64,000 bases of DNA from Streptomyces minutiscleroticus (GCF_014650875.1 NZ_BMVU01000005.1:62001-126000), one strand, 5' to 3'. Positions 8,305 to 17,973 are shown, counted from the first letter of the stretch. The notes: generated from the letters alone by a model not told the origin. Numbers and translations: made by a program.

Positions 8305-9129
8305 ATGCCCGACACGCACATACGCCGCCGCTGGACCGTGCCCGCCCTGGCGAGCGCCGCGCTGCTGGCCGCCACCCTCGTCCCCTCCGCCGCGGCCGAC
8401 GCGGCCACCGAGGCCCCCGCGGCGGCTGCCGCCACCACGGCGTACGACGACACGTACTACGCCGCCGCGATCGGCAAGACCGGCACCGCCCTCAAGAGCA
8501 GCCTGCACACGATCGTCAGGAACCAGACGAAGATCTCGTACTCGGCGGTCTGGGACGCGCTGAAGGTCACCGACCAGGACCCGGCCAACAGCAACAACGT
8601 GAAGCTGCTCTACTCGGGCATCTCCCGCAGCAAGTCGCTGAACGGCGGCGACACCGGTGACTGGAACCGCGAGCACGTGTGGGCCAAGTCCCACGGCGAC
8701 TTCGGCACCTCGACCGGTCCCGGCACCGACCTGCACCACCTGCGCGCGGAGGACGTCCAGGTCAACTCGGTCCGCGGCAACAAGGACTTCGACAACGGCG
8801 GCAGCGCGGTCGCGAACGGCGGCGGCAGCCTCACCGACTCCGACTCCTTCGAGCCGCGCGACGCCGTCAAGGGCGACGTGGCCCGGATGATCCTCTACAT
8901 GGCCGTCCGCTACGAGGGCGACGACAGCTGGGCCGACCTGGAGCCCAACGAGAAGGTGAACAACGGCAGCAGCCCGTACATCGGCAAGCTCTCCGTCCTC
9001 AAGCAGTGGAACGACGAGGACCCGCCGGACGCCTTCGAGCAGAACCGCAACCAGGTCATCTACGACCGCTACCAGCACAACCGCAACCCGTTCATCGACC
9101 ACCCGGAGTGGGTCGAGGCGATCTGGTAG
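8305..9129 (+). CDS. Secreted endonuclease I family nuclease
   Basis: 274 residues from ATG at 8305. Residues 1-33 form a signal peptide (RRRW, then an Ala/Leu core ending AAADA). The mature protein matches the endonuclease I/NucM family: NGGDTGDWNREHVWAKSHGD contains the conserved N-R-E-H-x-W catalytic segment, followed by DLHHLRAED and NPFIDHPEW near the C-terminus. These are Mg-dependent extracellular or periplasmic nucleases that degrade DNA and often RNA. A symmetric GTGTGTTCACAC lies 70 bp upstream at 8224-8235. It fits the loose GTG-N6-CAC pattern reported for Streptomyces Crp, but this is weak evidence. Confidence 0.9.
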   Translation: MPDTHIRRRWTVPALASAALLAATLVPSAAADAATEAPAAAAATTAYDDTYYAAAIGKTGTALKSSLHTIVRNQTKISYSAVWDALKVTDQDPANSNNVKLLYSGISRSKSLNGGDTGDWNREHVWAKSHGDFGTSTGPGTDLHHLRAEDVQVNSVRGNKDFDNGGSAVANGGGSLTDSDSFEPRDAVKGDVARMILYMAVRYEGDDSWADLEPNEKVNNGSSPYIGKLSVLKQWNDEDPPDAFEQNRNQVIYDRYQHNRNPFIDHPEWVEAIW

Positions 9130-9306
9130 CCACCGCGCTCCGGTCCGCGCCACCCACTGCACGGGCTGCCCGGTCACCTTCGCCACCGTGTCGAAGTCCG
9201 TGTCGCCGTGCAGCACCGTGGGTCCGTGAAGGCGGCCTTCGGCGCGGCCCTGCGGTACGCGGGTACGCGGTACGCAGCAAGCGGTGACGGGGCGGCGGGC
9301 CCGGTC

Positions 9307-9402
9307 CCGGCCGTCCGCCGCCCCGGTCGTCCACCGCCCCGGCCGTCCGCCGTGTCCGTCGTACGCCGTGTCCGTCGTCCGCCGCCCCGGCCGTCCGGCC
9401 GA
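9307..9402. repeat. Six degenerate 16-bp tandem repeats in a convergent gap
   Basis: Units begin at 9307, 9323, 9339, 9355, 9371 and 9387 around the consensus CCGGCCGTCCGCCGCC. They occupy the 308-bp space between the endonuclease stop and the stop of the ThDP enzyme. No gene or clear single hairpin was seen in the remainder of the gap. Confidence 0.85.
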
Positions 9403-9437
9403 CCGGCTCGGCGGACGGCCCGGCCGCCCGCCGGGCG

Positions 9438-11135
9438 TCAGCTCCCGTCGCCGCCCAGGTGCGTCGGCGCGAACATCCGCAGCACCGCCGGGAGCACGAC
9501 CACCGACGGGCCGGGCTCCGACAGCGCCTTCCCGAGGTCGGCCTCCAGGGTCTCCGGCGTGGTGCGCACCCCGGGGACGCCGAACGACCCGGCGAGCGCA
9601 ACGAAGTCGGGGCGGGTCAGCTCCGTCGCCGTGGCCTCGCCGAACGCGTCGTTCATGTACTCCCGCAGGATGCCGTAGCCGCCGTCGTCGACGATCAGCC
9701 AGGTGACGTTCAGGTCGTACTGCCGGGCCGTGGCCAGCTCGGCGATCGAGTACAGCGCGCCGCCGTCGCCGGACACGGCCAGCACCGGCCGCGTGGGATC
9801 GGCCACCGCCGCGCCCAGTGCCGCCGGGAAGGCGTAGCCGAGGCCGCCCGCGCCCTGCGCCGAGTGCATGGTGTTCGGGTGGCGGGCGTCGAAGGCCGAC
9901 CAGGCCCAGTACGCCAGGATCGTCATGTCCCAGAAGGAGGGCGCCCGCGGCGGGAGCGCCCGGCGGACGGAGGCCAGCACGTCCTGCTCCAGGGCGAGGT
10001 CCTGGGACGCGATCCGCTCCCCCACCTTCTCCAGCAGCGCCCGTACGCGCCCGGGCGCCGTGTCGTCCTCGCGCGGGCCCACCGTCTCCAGCAGCGCCTG
10101 GACCGCCAGGCGCGCGTCGGCGTGGATGCCGAGGGCGGGGTGGTTGGACTCCAGCTTGCCCGCGTCGGCCTCGATCTGGATCACCCGGCCGCGGGGCCGG
10201 AACGTGTGGTAGTTGGACGACAGTTCGCCCAGGCCCGAGCCGATCACCAGCAGGACGTCCGCGTCCTCCAGGAAGTCCGTGGTGTGGCGGTCCTCCAGCC
10301 AGGACTGCAGGGAGAGCGGGTGGGTCCAGGGGAACGCGCCCTTGCCGCCGAAGGTGGTGACCACCGGGGCGTTCAGCCGCTCCGCCAGCTGCCGCAGCTT
10401 GCCCGCGGCGTCCGCCCGTACGACGCCGCCGCCCGCGATGATCGCGGGCCGCTCCGCCCTCGCCAGCAGGTCGGCGGCCACCGCCGTCAGCTCGGGGCGC
10501 GGCGGCAGCTCCTCCGGGTAGGCGTCCACGCCCGTGACCACCGGGACCGCCGCCGGCGCGAGCAGCACGTCCTGCGGGATCTCCACCCACACCGGGCCGT
10601 GCGGGGCCGTCAGCGCCGACTGCCAGGCGGCGGCGATCGCGGAGGGGATCTGCGACTGGGTGCGGACGGTGTGGACGGACTTGACGACGCCCCGGAAGGA
10701 GGCGGCCTGGTCCGGGAGTTCGTGCAGGTAGCCGCGGCGGCCGCCGCCGAGGCCCGCCACCGGGACCTGGCTGCCGATCGCGAGGACCGGCGCCGAGGCC
10801 GCGGCCGCCTCCTGGAGGGCGGCGAGCGACGTCAGCGCGCCCGGTCCGGTCGACAGCAGCAGCGGCGCGGCCTCGCCGGTGATCCGGCCGTACGCGTCCG
10901 CCGCGAAGCCCGCGTTGTTCTCCACGCGCAGGCCCACGTAGCGCAGGTCCGAGCGGCGCAGCGCGTCGAACACGCCGAGGGCGTGCTGGCCGGGCAGGCC
11001 GAAGACGGTCGTCGCGCCGAGCCCGGCCAGGGTCTCCACGACCAGGTCCCCGCCGTTGCGTCCGGGGGGAGGGTTCAGGGCGGCGGAGATCTGCGCCTCG
11101 GTGGGGCGGAGTACCAGGTCGTGGTCGTGCGTCAC
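9438..11135 (-). CDS. Thiamine diphosphate-dependent enzyme, acetolactate synthase-like
   Basis: 565 residues with the three-domain layout of the acetolactate synthase/oxidase superfamily. The N-terminal Pyr domain has FGLPGQH and [16 protein letters not shown], whose Glu should contact the ThDP aminopyrimidine. A central domain carries AIIAGGGV. The C-terminal PP domain has [12 protein letters not shown]. The second metal motif reads VDDGGYG where most homologues have NN. The GTG start at 11135 overlaps the ureohydrolase stop by 4 bp and is preceded by AGGAGG. Catalysing 2-oxoacid decarboxylation or carboligation is the family expectation; linkage to an agmatinase-like gene suggests amine or guanidino-compound catabolism rather than branched-chain amino acid synthesis. 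Substrate unproven. Confidence 0.85.
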   Translation of the reverse strand: MTHDHDLVLRPTEAQISAALNPPPGRNGGDLVVETLAGLGATTVFGLPGQHALGVFDALRRSDLRYVGLRVENNAGFAADAYGRITGEAAPLLLSTGPGALTSLAALQEAAAASAPVLAIGSQVPVAGLGGGRRGYLHELPDQAASFRGVVKSVHTVRTQSQIPSAIAAAWQSALTAPHGPVWVEIPQDVLLAPAAVPVVTGVDAYPEELPPRPELTAVAADLLARAERPAIIAGGGVVRADAAGKLRQLAERLNAPVVTTFGGKGAFPWTHPLSLQSWLEDRHTTDFLEDADVLLVIGSGLGELSSNYHTFRPRGRVIQIEADAGKLESNHPALGIHADARLAVQALLETVGPREDDTAPGRVRALLEKVGERIASQDLALEQDVLASVRRALPPRAPSFWDMTILAYWAWSAFDARHPNTMHSAQGAGGLGYAFPAALGAAVADPTRPVLAVSGDGGALYSIAELATARQYDLNVTWLIVDDGGYGILREYMNDAFGEATATELTRPDFVALAGSFGVPGVRTTPETLEADLGKALSEPGPSVVVLPAVLRMFAPTHLGGDGS

Positions 11136-12112
11136 TGCGGTCGGTCCTCCTGGCGGGCTGCTGCGATCTGTCGGGACATGATCGTGGTGAGTTCGTAGGC
11201 CGTGTGGGAGGCGGCCACCGAGGTGATCTCGGCGTGGTCGTAGGCGGGCGCGACCTCGACCAGGTCGGCGGAGACGAGTCGGCAGGAGGCCAGGCCGCGC
11301 AGGATCTCCAGCAGTTCGCGGGAGGTGAGGCCGCCGGCCTCGGGGGTGCCGGTGCCGGGCGCGTGCGCCGGGTCCAGGACGTCGATGTCGACCGAGATGT
11401 ACAGCGGGCGGTCGCCGATGCGCTGCCGCAGCTGGTCGGCGATCTCGTCGACGCCGCGCCGCATCACGTCCGCCGAGGTGACGATGCCGAAGCCGAGCTT
11501 CTCGTCGTCGGTGAGGTCCTGCTTGCCGTACAGCGGGCCGCGCGTGCCCACGTGGGAGAGGGCGGAGGTGTCGAGGACGCCCTCCTCCACGGCCCGGCGG
11601 AACGGCGTGCCGTGCGTGTACTCGGCGCCGAAGTAGGTGTCCCAGGTGTCGAGGTGCGCGTCGAAGTGGAGCAGCGCGACCGGGCCGTGCTTCTTGGCGA
11701 CCGAGCGCAGCAGGGGCAGCGCGATGGTGTGGTCGCCGCCGAGCGTCATCAGCCGGGCGCCGGTGCCGAGCAGGTCGTCGGCGGCGGCCTCGACGGTCTC
11801 CACGGCCTCGTGGATGTCGAACGGGTTGACCGCGATGTCGCCCGCGTCGGCGACCTGCGCGAGGGCGAAGGGCGAGGCGTCCTGGGCCGGGTTGTAGGGC
11901 CGCAGCAGCCGGGACGCCTCCCGGATGGCGTTGCCGCCGAAGCGGGCGCCCGGCCGGTACGAGACGCCCGTGTCGAACGGCACGCCCACCACGGCGACGT
12001 CGGTGGCGCCGACCTCGTCGAGACGGGGCAGCCGGGCGAAGGTCGCGGGCCCGGCGTACCGGGGCACGCGCGAGGAGTCGACGGGGCCGCGGGGCGTCTC
12101 GGTGCTGCTCAT
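11132..12112 (-). CDS. Agmatinase-like ureohydrolase
   Basis: 326 residues with all binuclear Mn motifs of the arginase/agmatinase family: [21 protein letters not shown] and [18 protein letters not shown]. These enzymes hydrolyse a guanidino group to urea and an amine. Agmatine, 4-guanidinobutyrate or a related compound is possible, and the sequence does not decide. The ATG at 12112 has an AAGAAGG ribosome site. It is the middle gene of a probable three-gene unit: a sodium symporter upstream (51-bp gap) and the ThDP enzyme downstream (overlapping). Confidence 0.9.
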   Translation of the reverse strand: MSSTETPRGPVDSSRVPRYAGPATFARLPRLDEVGATDVAVVGVPFDTGVSYRPGARFGGNAIREASRLLRPYNPAQDASPFALAQVADAGDIAVNPFDIHEAVETVEAAADDLLGTGARLMTLGGDHTIALPLLRSVAKKHGPVALLHFDAHLDTWDTYFGAEYTHGTPFRRAVEEGVLDTSALSHVGTRGPLYGKQDLTDDEKLGFGIVTSADVMRRGVDEIADQLRQRIGDRPLYISVDIDVLDPAHAPGTGTPEAGGLTSRELLEILRGLASCRLVSADLVEVAPAYDHAEITSVAASHTAYELTTIMSRQIAAARQEDRPQ

Positions 12113-12163
12113 GGAAGTGCCTTCTTTCCTACGCTACGTCGCGTATGTACTGCGGGGGTGACT

Positions 12164-13657
12164 CTACTGGCGGGCGGGGGCCGGTTCGGGGACGGGTGCG
12201 GCGGCCGCCCGGCCCGCGAGGCGCTCGCGCCAGGCGGCGAGGACGGCGGGGTCGGTGGGCGGGGTGGCCAGGGAGACGACGGCGTAGGCGGCGAGGGAGG
12301 CGAGCAGGCCGTAGTAGACGGGCTCGTTGGCGAGGATGCCGTAGGCCGCCATCAGGCCGACGACGGCCAGGCCGCCGACGGCGACGGAGGCCAGGGCACC
12401 GGCCGCGGTGCCGCGCCGCCACAGCAGGCCGCCGAGGATGGGCACCAGCAGGCCGCCGACGAGGAGGTTGTAGGCGACGGTCAGGGCCTCGACGACGTCG
12501 TTGAGGGCGATCGCGGTGACGATCACGGCCACACCCATGACGAGGATGAACGCGCGGTTGCCCTTGACCTCGTCGTGCGCCTCGCCCGCCGGTGCCGCCC
12601 CGCCGGTCCCGCCGGCCCGGCCGGTCACGGCGCCGCGCAGCCGCGCCCAGATGTCGTTGTTGGCGACGGTGGCGCAGGCGATGAGCGCGCCGGAGGACGT
12701 CGACATGACGGCCGCGAGCGCGGCGGCGAGCACCAGTCCGCGCACGCCGACGGGGAGTTCGTCCTTGACGATGGTGGCGAAGGCGTCGTCGGCGCTGCCG
12801 AGGGTCGGGTAGAGCACCTTGGCCGCGGTGCCGATGACGGCGCCGGCGAGGGCGTAGACCAGGCAGTAGGTGCCCGCGACGGTGCCGCCGTACCGGGCGG
12901 TGCGGTCGCTGCGCGCGGTGAACACGCGCTGCCAGATGTCCTGCCCGATCAGCATGCCGAAGGTGTAGATCAGCACGTAGGTGAAGATCGTCTCGCCGCC
13001 TATGCCCAGCGGGTCGAAGTACGCGGTGGGCAGTGCGGCCTTCATCTCGCCGAAGCCGCCCGCCTTGACGACGGCGATGGGCAGCAGCAGGAGCAGCACG
13101 CCGATCGTCTTCACGACGAACTGCACCATGTCGGTGAGCGTGATCGACCACATGCCGCCGAGGGTCGAGTACGCGACGACGATGGAGCCGCCGATGACGA
13201 TCGCGAGCGTGCGGTCGACGTCGAAGAGGACGTCGAAGATCGTGGCGTACGCGATGGTCGAGGTGACCGCGAGCATCAGCGTGTACGCCCACATGACGAC
13301 GCCGGAGACGACGCCGGCCCGGCCGCCGTAGCGCAGGTCGAGCATCTCGGAGACGGTGTAGACCCTCAGCCGGGCGATGCGGGCGGAGAAGAAGACGCTC
13401 AAGGCCAGCAGGCCGAGGCCGATGGTGAAGACCATCCAGGCGCCGGAGAGGCCGTACTGGTAGCCGAGGCCGACGCCGCCGATGGTGGAGGCGCCGCCGA
13501 GCACGATGGCGGCCATCGTCCCGGAGTACAGGGTGGGGCCGAGGCGGCGCCCGGCGACCAGGAACTCGCTCTTGGACTTGGCGCGGCGCATGCCCCACCA
13601 GCCCATGGCCAGCATCCCGGCCAGATAGACGACGATCACTGTGTAGTCGACGGCCAT
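12164..13657 (-). CDS. Sodium:solute symporter (SSS family)
   Basis: 497 residues from ATG at 13657, chosen because GGAGGAGG lies just upstream. About 13 membrane helices are visible. SSS-type features include WWGMRRAKSKSEFLVAGRRLG after helix 1 and the GGASTIGGVGLGYQYGLSGAW segment. It probably imports the amine or guanidino substrate used by the two downstream enzymes. It diverges from a PucR regulator, a common arrangement for purine, allantoin or amine uptake systems. Substrate is inferred from context only. Confidence 0.88.
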   Translation of the reverse strand: MAVDYTVIVVYLAGMLAMGWWGMRRAKSKSEFLVAGRRLGPTLYSGTMAAIVLGGASTIGGVGLGYQYGLSGAWMVFTIGLGLLALSVFFSARIARLRVYTVSEMLDLRYGGRAGVVSGVVMWAYTLMLAVTSTIAYATIFDVLFDVDRTLAIVIGGSIVVAYSTLGGMWSITLTDMVQFVVKTIGVLLLLLPIAVVKAGGFGEMKAALPTAYFDPLGIGGETIFTYVLIYTFGMLIGQDIWQRVFTARSDRTARYGGTVAGTYCLVYALAGAVIGTAAKVLYPTLGSADDAFATIVKDELPVGVRGLVLAAALAAVMSTSSGALIACATVANNDIWARLRGAVTGRAGGTGGAAPAGEAHDEVKGNRAFILVMGVAVIVTAIALNDVVEALTVAYNLLVGGLLVPILGGLLWRRGTAAGALASVAVGGLAVVGLMAAYGILANEPVYYGLLASLAAYAVVSLATPPTDPAVLAAWRERLAGRAAAAPVPEPAPARQ

Positions 13658-13794
13658 GGGCCCTCCTCCGCGCGTCCGGTGGCGTGTCGTGCAGGTGACG
13701 GGGGTGTCCGGTGGCTGATCGCGGGGACATCCGCCCGTACCCGCGGCCGCCGGTGGCATCGACCCTAGGTGGCCGGAAAGCGGCTGCGAAGTGT

Positions 13795-13835
13795 ACGTTT
13801 CCTCCACTGCCGCCGCCGTTGAGTGGAGGAAACGT
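13795..13835. promoter_or_regulatory. 14-bp perfect inverted repeat covering the pucR ribosome-binding site
   Basis: ACGTTTCCTCCACT (13795-13808) is the exact reverse complement of AGTGGAGGAAACGT (13822-13835), with a 13-nt spacer. The right arm contains the GGAGGA ribosome site of the regulator whose ATG is at 13841. It can act as a DNA operator for the divergent regulator/symporter pair, or in RNA as a hairpin that hides the ribosome site. Confidence 0.75.
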
Positions 13836-13840
13836 CCACC

Positions 13841-15658
13841 ATGACGGACCCGCTGGACCCACCGACCACTACGGAGGCACTGGGCACGACGGAGCCGCCG
13901 ACCACTACGGAGGCGACGGCGCACGCGGCCGTCCCGGCCGCCTCCGCCGCTGTTCCCGCCGTCCCGCCGACCCCTCCGGTGCCGCTCGCGGCCCTGCTGG
14001 CGCGCGAGGACCTGGGGCTGCGGCAGATCGCGGGCCCCGTGGACCCCGCGGCGGCGATCCACTGGGCGCAGACCTCGGAGATGGCGGACCCGTACCCGTA
14101 CCTGCTCGGCGGCGAGCTGCTGCTGACGGCGGGCGTGCACATCCCGGAGGCGGCCGGGTCGGGCGTCTACCTGGACGACTACGTGGCGCGGATCGTGGCG
14201 GCGGGCGGGGCGGCGCTCGGCTTCGGGGTGGCGCCGGTGCACGACGCGGTGCCGCGCGCGCTGGTGGCGGCCTGCGACCACTACGGCCTGCCGCTCCTCG
14301 AAGTGCCGCCGCGCACGACGTTCTCGCAGGTCGCCCGGGCGGTCTGGGAACTGATGGCGCAGGCCCGCCACACCGAGCTGCGCCGCGTCACGGAGGCCCA
14401 GCAGAGCCTGGCCGCGGCGGCGGCCCGGCCCGACCCGGTCCCCTCGGTCCTGCGCCGGCTCGCCCAGCGCCTCGGCGGCCGCGCGGTCCTGTACGCCCCC
14501 GACGGCACGGAGGTCGCGTCCGCGGGCCGCACCCCCGGCCCGGCGGTGGACACCGCGCTGGCGGAGCTGGCGGGGGTGGTGCGTCCGACGGAGGCGACGC
14601 CGCCGCCGCCTTCCGCGCCGTCACCCTCCGCGGCACCGCCTTCCGGGCCGTCACCTTCCGCGGCACCGCCTTCTGCGCCGTCACCTTCCACGGCGACGGC
14701 GCGGCCCGGAACAGGTCCCGAGGCGACCGGGGGGTCCGCGTCGGCCGGAACGGCCAGGACGGCCACGGCAGCCGGGCAAGCCACGGCGGCCGGTGCGCCT
14801 CCGCCCCCGGCCGGAGGCGCCCCCAGGACGGCCCCCTCCTCCGCCGCCGACACCGTCGCCGGGTGCCGGCTCGCCGCCTACGCGCTGGGGACCGGGCAGG
14901 GCTTCGTGCTGGGGGTGGCGACGCCGCGGCAGCGGGCCGGGGACCACGCCGTCTCCTCGCTGGCCGCCGTGCTCCTGGCGCTGCTCACCGGCGAGCACCG
15001 CGGCAGTACGGGCGCGGCCCGCTCCGCGGCGCTCGTGCGGCTGCTGCTGGGCGCGGCGCCCGAGGACGTGGCGCCGCTGCTGGGCGAGGAGCGCTGGTAC
15101 GTCGTGCACGCGCGGCCCGACGGCCCGCCCCCGGACGCCGTCGCCGCCTCCGCGCTCGGCGCGGCCCTCGGCTCCACGCTGGTCGACGCGGCCGGCGGGA
15201 CCGTCCGCGTGCTGGTACCGGCCGGCCGCGAACCGGCCGCGCAACCGGGCTGGACCTGCGGCGTCAGCGCCCCGGCCACCGCGCGCGAGTGGGCGGCGGC
15301 CGACCGGCAGGCGGCCCGCGCCCTGTCCCGCGCCCGCGCCCGCCGCACCCCGCTGGTCCGCCACTGCGACCGGCCGGGCCTCGCGGGCCTGGTCGCCCCG
15401 GCGGACGCCGAGGCCCACGCCCGCGCCCTGCTGGCACCGGTCACCGGCGCCCCGCAGGCGGAGGCCCTCACCGGGACCCTGCGCACCTGGCTTTCCCTGC
15501 ACGGCAGCTGGGACCGCACGGCGGTGGCCCTGGGGGTGCACCGCAACACCGTCCGCCAGCGCGTCGCCCGCTGCGCCCGCCTGCTGGAGGCGGACCTGGA
15601 CGACCCGGACGTCCGCATGGAGCTGTGGTTCGCCCTGCGGACGGCGCGGGAGGACTGA
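13841..15658 (+). CDS. PucR-family transcriptional regulator
   Basis: 605 residues from ATG at 13841; an upstream in-frame GTG at 13823 overlaps the GGAGGA ribosome site and is unlikely. Residues about 45-170 are the PucR N-terminal sensory domain (LALLAREDLGLRQIAGP, GGELLLTAG, PLLEVPPRTTF). A long Ala/Pro/Ser-rich linker (about 245-325) follows. The C-terminal 65 residues are the PucR HTH: TLRTWLSLHGSWDRTAVALGV then HRNTVRQRVARC. PucR proteins activate or repress catabolic operons in response to the substrate. The divergent symporter-ureohydrolase-ThDP unit is its likely target. Confidence 0.9.
   Translation: MTDPLDPPTTTEALGTTEPPTTTEATAHAAVPAASAAVPAVPPTPPVPLAALLAREDLGLRQIAGPVDPAAAIHWAQTSEMADPYPYLLGGELLLTAGVHIPEAAGSGVYLDDYVARIVAAGGAALGFGVAPVHDAVPRALVAACDHYGLPLLEVPPRTTFSQVARAVWELMAQARHTELRRVTEAQQSLAAAAARPDPVPSVLRRLAQRLGGRAVLYAPDGTEVASAGRTPGPAVDTALAELAGVVRPTEATPPPPSAPSPSAAPPSGPSPSAAPPSAPSPSTATARPGTGPEATGGSASAGTARTATAAGQATAAGAPPPPAGGAPRTAPSSAADTVAGCRLAAYALGTGQGFVLGVATPRQRAGDHAVSSLAAVLLALLTGEHRGSTGAARSAALVRLLLGAAPEDVAPLLGEERWYVVHARPDGPPPDAVAASALGAALGSTLVDAAGGTVRVLVPAGREPAAQPGWTCGVSAPATAREWAAADRQAARALSRARARRTPLVRHCDRPGLAGLVAPADAEAHARALLAPVTGAPQAEALTGTLRTWLSLHGSWDRTAVALGVHRNTVRQRVARCARLLEADLDDPDVRMELWFALRTARED
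14611..14700. repeat. Three 30-bp tandem repeats inside pucR
   Basis: Units at 14611, 14641 and 14671 (starting TTCCGCGCCGTCACC) encode an SAPSPSAAPP-type repeat in the linker between sensory and HTH domains. The 30-bp period keeps the frame, so copy-number change would only lengthen or shorten the linker. Confidence 0.85.
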
Positions 15659-15723
15659 GCGGCCCGTCCCTCGGCCCGTCCCTCGGCCCACGGTCCGCTC
15701 CGCGGTCGGCCCGCCGCCGGGCT

Positions 15724-15780
15724 CGCCGCCCGGCCCACCCGCCGGGCTCGCCGTCCGCTCCGCCGCCCGGCCCACCCGCC
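15724..15780. repeat. 20-bp direct repeat in a GC-rich 325-bp gap
   Basis: CGCCGCCCGGCCCACCCGCC occurs exactly at 15724-15743 and 15761-15780. A 15-bp repeat (CCGCCGGGCTCGCCG at 15714 and 15739) is interleaved. The gap 15659-15983 between pucR and the next gene holds this repeat cluster and, presumably, the downstream promoter; no ORF in it looks real. Confidence 0.8.
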
Positions 15781-15983
15781 CGGCCCGCGGTCCGCCCCTC
15801 CGTTCGGCCCACCGGTGTCGGGCGCCGGACGCACCGGCGCCGGACGCCGGAGGCACGTCCGGCCGGGGCCCCGCGGCCGGACCGTCCGCGCCCCGGCGAC
15901 CGGCGGCGCGGAGCCGAGTGACCCGCGTCCCAGGTCGCGGCGGGCCGGGCCCCGTCCGGCCCGCCGCCCGGCAGAATGGGGAC

Positions 15984-16778
15984 ATGCCGATACCCGGGAC
16001 ACCCAGCCGCGCCGAACTCGTCGATCACCTCGTCCGCACCCGTATCGCGGGCGACGTCGCCACGCCCCGCGAGAACAACCTCTCCCACTACCGCAAGCTC
16101 GCGAACGGCGACCGGCACTACTGGCTCGGCCTGGAGCTCGGCGACCGCTGGACCGACGAGCAGGACGTGCTCGCGGTGATGGCGGAGCGCTGCGGCGTCA
16201 ACGACGACCCGGAGTACCGCTACGGCCAGGACACCATCGACCCCGACCTGACGGTCGACGCGCTGGAGCGGATGGCGGCCCGGCTGCGCAAGGCGGCGGA
16301 CGGCGAGCAGCGCGTGCTGTTCGCGACGGGCCATCCCGGCGGGCTGCTGGACGTGCACCGGGCGACGGCGGCGGCCCTGCGCGCGGCGGGCTGCGACATC
16401 GTGGTGATCCCGGACGGGCTGAGCACGGACGAGGGGTACGTCTTCCAGTTCGCGGACGTCGCGGTCCTCGAGCACGGGGCGTCGCTGTGGCACACCCACT
16501 CCCCCGAGCCGATGCGGGCGATCCTGACCGGCCTGGAGCGCGCGGGCCGGCCGCTGCCCGACCTGGTCGTCGCCGACCACGGCTGGGCGGGCTGCGCGGG
16601 CCAGCTGGGCGTCGACGCGGTGGGGTACGCGGACTGCAACGACCCGGCCCTCTTCCTCGGCGAGGCCGAGGGCACGCTCCAGGTGACGGTCCCCCTCGAC
16701 GACCACGTCACGAGCCCCCGCCACTACGACCCGATGACGGCGTACCTGCTGGACCAGGCGGGGCTGGCCACCGGCTGA
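15984..16778 (+). CDS. Conserved actinobacterial phosphatase-like protein
   Basis: 264 residues from ATG at 15984 (GGGG just upstream). It begins with a helical segment (SRAELVDHLVRTRIAGDVATPRENN), then FATGHPGGLLDVHR, IPDGLSTDEGYVFQFADVAVL, LWHTHSPEPM and VADHGWAGCAGQLGVDAVGYADCNDPALF. I recall close homologues annotated simply as phosphatase. The His/Asp-rich segments (HTHS, DHGW, DCND) would suit a metal site, but the sequence alone does not prove the chemistry. It appears monocistronic, facing the convergent CDF transporter gene. Confidence 0.7.
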   Translation: MPIPGTPSRAELVDHLVRTRIAGDVATPRENNLSHYRKLANGDRHYWLGLELGDRWTDEQDVLAVMAERCGVNDDPEYRYGQDTIDPDLTVDALERMAARLRKAADGEQRVLFATGHPGGLLDVHRATAAALRAAGCDIVVIPDGLSTDEGYVFQFADVAVLEHGASLWHTHSPEPMRAILTGLERAGRPLPDLVVADHGWAGCAGQLGVDAVGYADCNDPALFLGEAEGTLQVTVPLDDHVTSPRHYDPMTAYLLDQAGLATG

Positions 16779-16902
16779 GCCGTCCCGCTCCGGGGCGGTG
16801 CCCCGCCGGGCGCCCGGAGCGGTCCGCGCCGGGCGCCGTTCTCCGGGGGCGGGCCCGCGGAAGAGGGCGGGCGCGGGGCCCGCACACGGGAGGCCGCGGG
16901 TC

Positions 16903-17883
16903 TCACGGCCGCGGCCCGGGCCCCTCTCCCCCGTGCCGGGCGCGCTTCGGCGTCGGGTCGAGGTAGACCCGCCGGATCGCCGGGAAGCGCTCCCGCAGCC
17001 GCTGCTCCATCCGCTCGCAGGCCCACTCGACCTCGCCCGCGGTGGACACGTCCCGGAAGTCGACCTTCGCGGCGACCAGCGCCTCCTCGGGGCCCTGCAC
17101 GAGGGTGACGAGCTCCAGCACGTCCTCGACGAGCGGGTCGGCGAGGAGCTCGGCGCGCACGGCGCCCCGCATCGCGCGCGGCAGCGGCCGGCCGACCAGC
17201 AGTTCCGCGTTGGAGCGGCCCAGCTCCCAGGCCACGTACAGCAGCAGGGCGCCGATGCAGAGGGAGGCGGCGCCGTCCCACGCGCCGGACCCGGTGAGCT
17301 GTCCGCCGAGCAGCCCGCCCGCGGCGAGCAGGAGTCCGGCCAGGGCGGCGGAGTCCTCCAGGACGACGGCCTTGACGGGGGTGTCGGGCGTGCGGCGCAG
17401 ATAGCGCCCGAACGGCATCCGGAACCGCGCGGCCTGCCCGCGCGCCTGCCGCACGGCCGTCCGCAGCGAGTACCCCTCCAGCAGGAACGCGACGGCCAGC
17501 ACGAGGTACGCCACCAGCGGGTCGCCCAGTTCCTCGCCCTCGACGAGGGTGTGCACCCCGTCGTAGAGGGAGAAGACGGCGCCGCCCACGAAGGTGGCGA
17601 CGGCCGCGAGCAGCGCCCAGACGTAGCGCGCGGGCCCGTAGCCGAGCGGATGGTCCTCGTCGGCGGGTTTCCCGCTGCGTTTCAGCGCGACGAGCAGCAG
17701 CAGCTCGGTGACGGTGTCCGCCAGGGAGTGCGCCGCCTCGGAGAGCATCGCGCTGGAGCCGCTGACCACTCCGGCCACGGCCTTGGCCAGGGCGATGCCG
17801 AGGTTGGCGGCCGCGGCGACGACCACCGTGAACGTGCTGTCGCCGCCGCTTCCGTTTTCCGCCGCTTCCTTGCCTGTGCTCAC
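16903..17883 (-). CDS. Cation diffusion facilitator family metal transporter
   Basis: 326 residues. The first half has five or six membrane helices with the CDF metal-site motif SEAAHSLADTVTE (HxxxD) in helix II. DEDHPLGYGPARYVWAL follows, another CDF hallmark. The C-terminal cytoplasmic domain (about residues 210-310: VEDVLELVTLVQGPEEALVAAKVDF) is the dimerising ferredoxin-like fold. CDF proteins export Zn, Mn, Fe, Co or Ni in exchange for protons; the metal cannot be assigned. Confidence 0.9.
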   Translation of the reverse strand: MSTGKEAAENGSGGDSTFTVVVAAAANLGIALAKAVAGVVSGSSAMLSEAAHSLADTVTELLLLVALKRSGKPADEDHPLGYGPARYVWALLAAVATFVGGAVFSLYDGVHTLVEGEELGDPLVAYLVLAVAFLLEGYSLRTAVRQARGQAARFRMPFGRYLRRTPDTPVKAVVLEDSAALAGLLLAAGGLLGGQLTGSGAWDGAASLCIGALLLYVAWELGRSNAELLVGRPLPRAMRGAVRAELLADPLVEDVLELVTLVQGPEEALVAAKVDFRDVSTAGEVEWACERMEQRLRERFPAIRRVYLDPTPKRARHGGEGPGPRP

Positions 17884-17927
17884 ATCCGGAACGTATGCCC
17901 GGGTTGATCACCCGGGAATCCGCCCGT

Positions 17928-17973
17928 CCGGCCCTGGCGGAATCGGCACTCCGGCCCCGGCGGAATCGGCACT
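17928..17973. repeat. Two 23-bp tandem copies upstream of the CDF gene
   Basis: 17928-17950 and 17951-17973 differ at one base (unit CCGGCCCTGGCGGAATCGGC...); a partial third begins at 17974. They sit in the 146-bp space between the CDF start and the tesB stop. Confidence 0.85.

Noticed and set aside
11204..13768. Long plus-strand open frame opposite the ureohydrolase and symporter
   Set aside because: Same antisense effect; it spans two real genes and their intergenic gap.
14793..15983. Upstream extension of the phosphatase-like frame through pucR
   Set aside because: Arg/Pro/Ala-rich frame-shifted reading of the PucR gene; the ATG at 15984 has the ribosome site.
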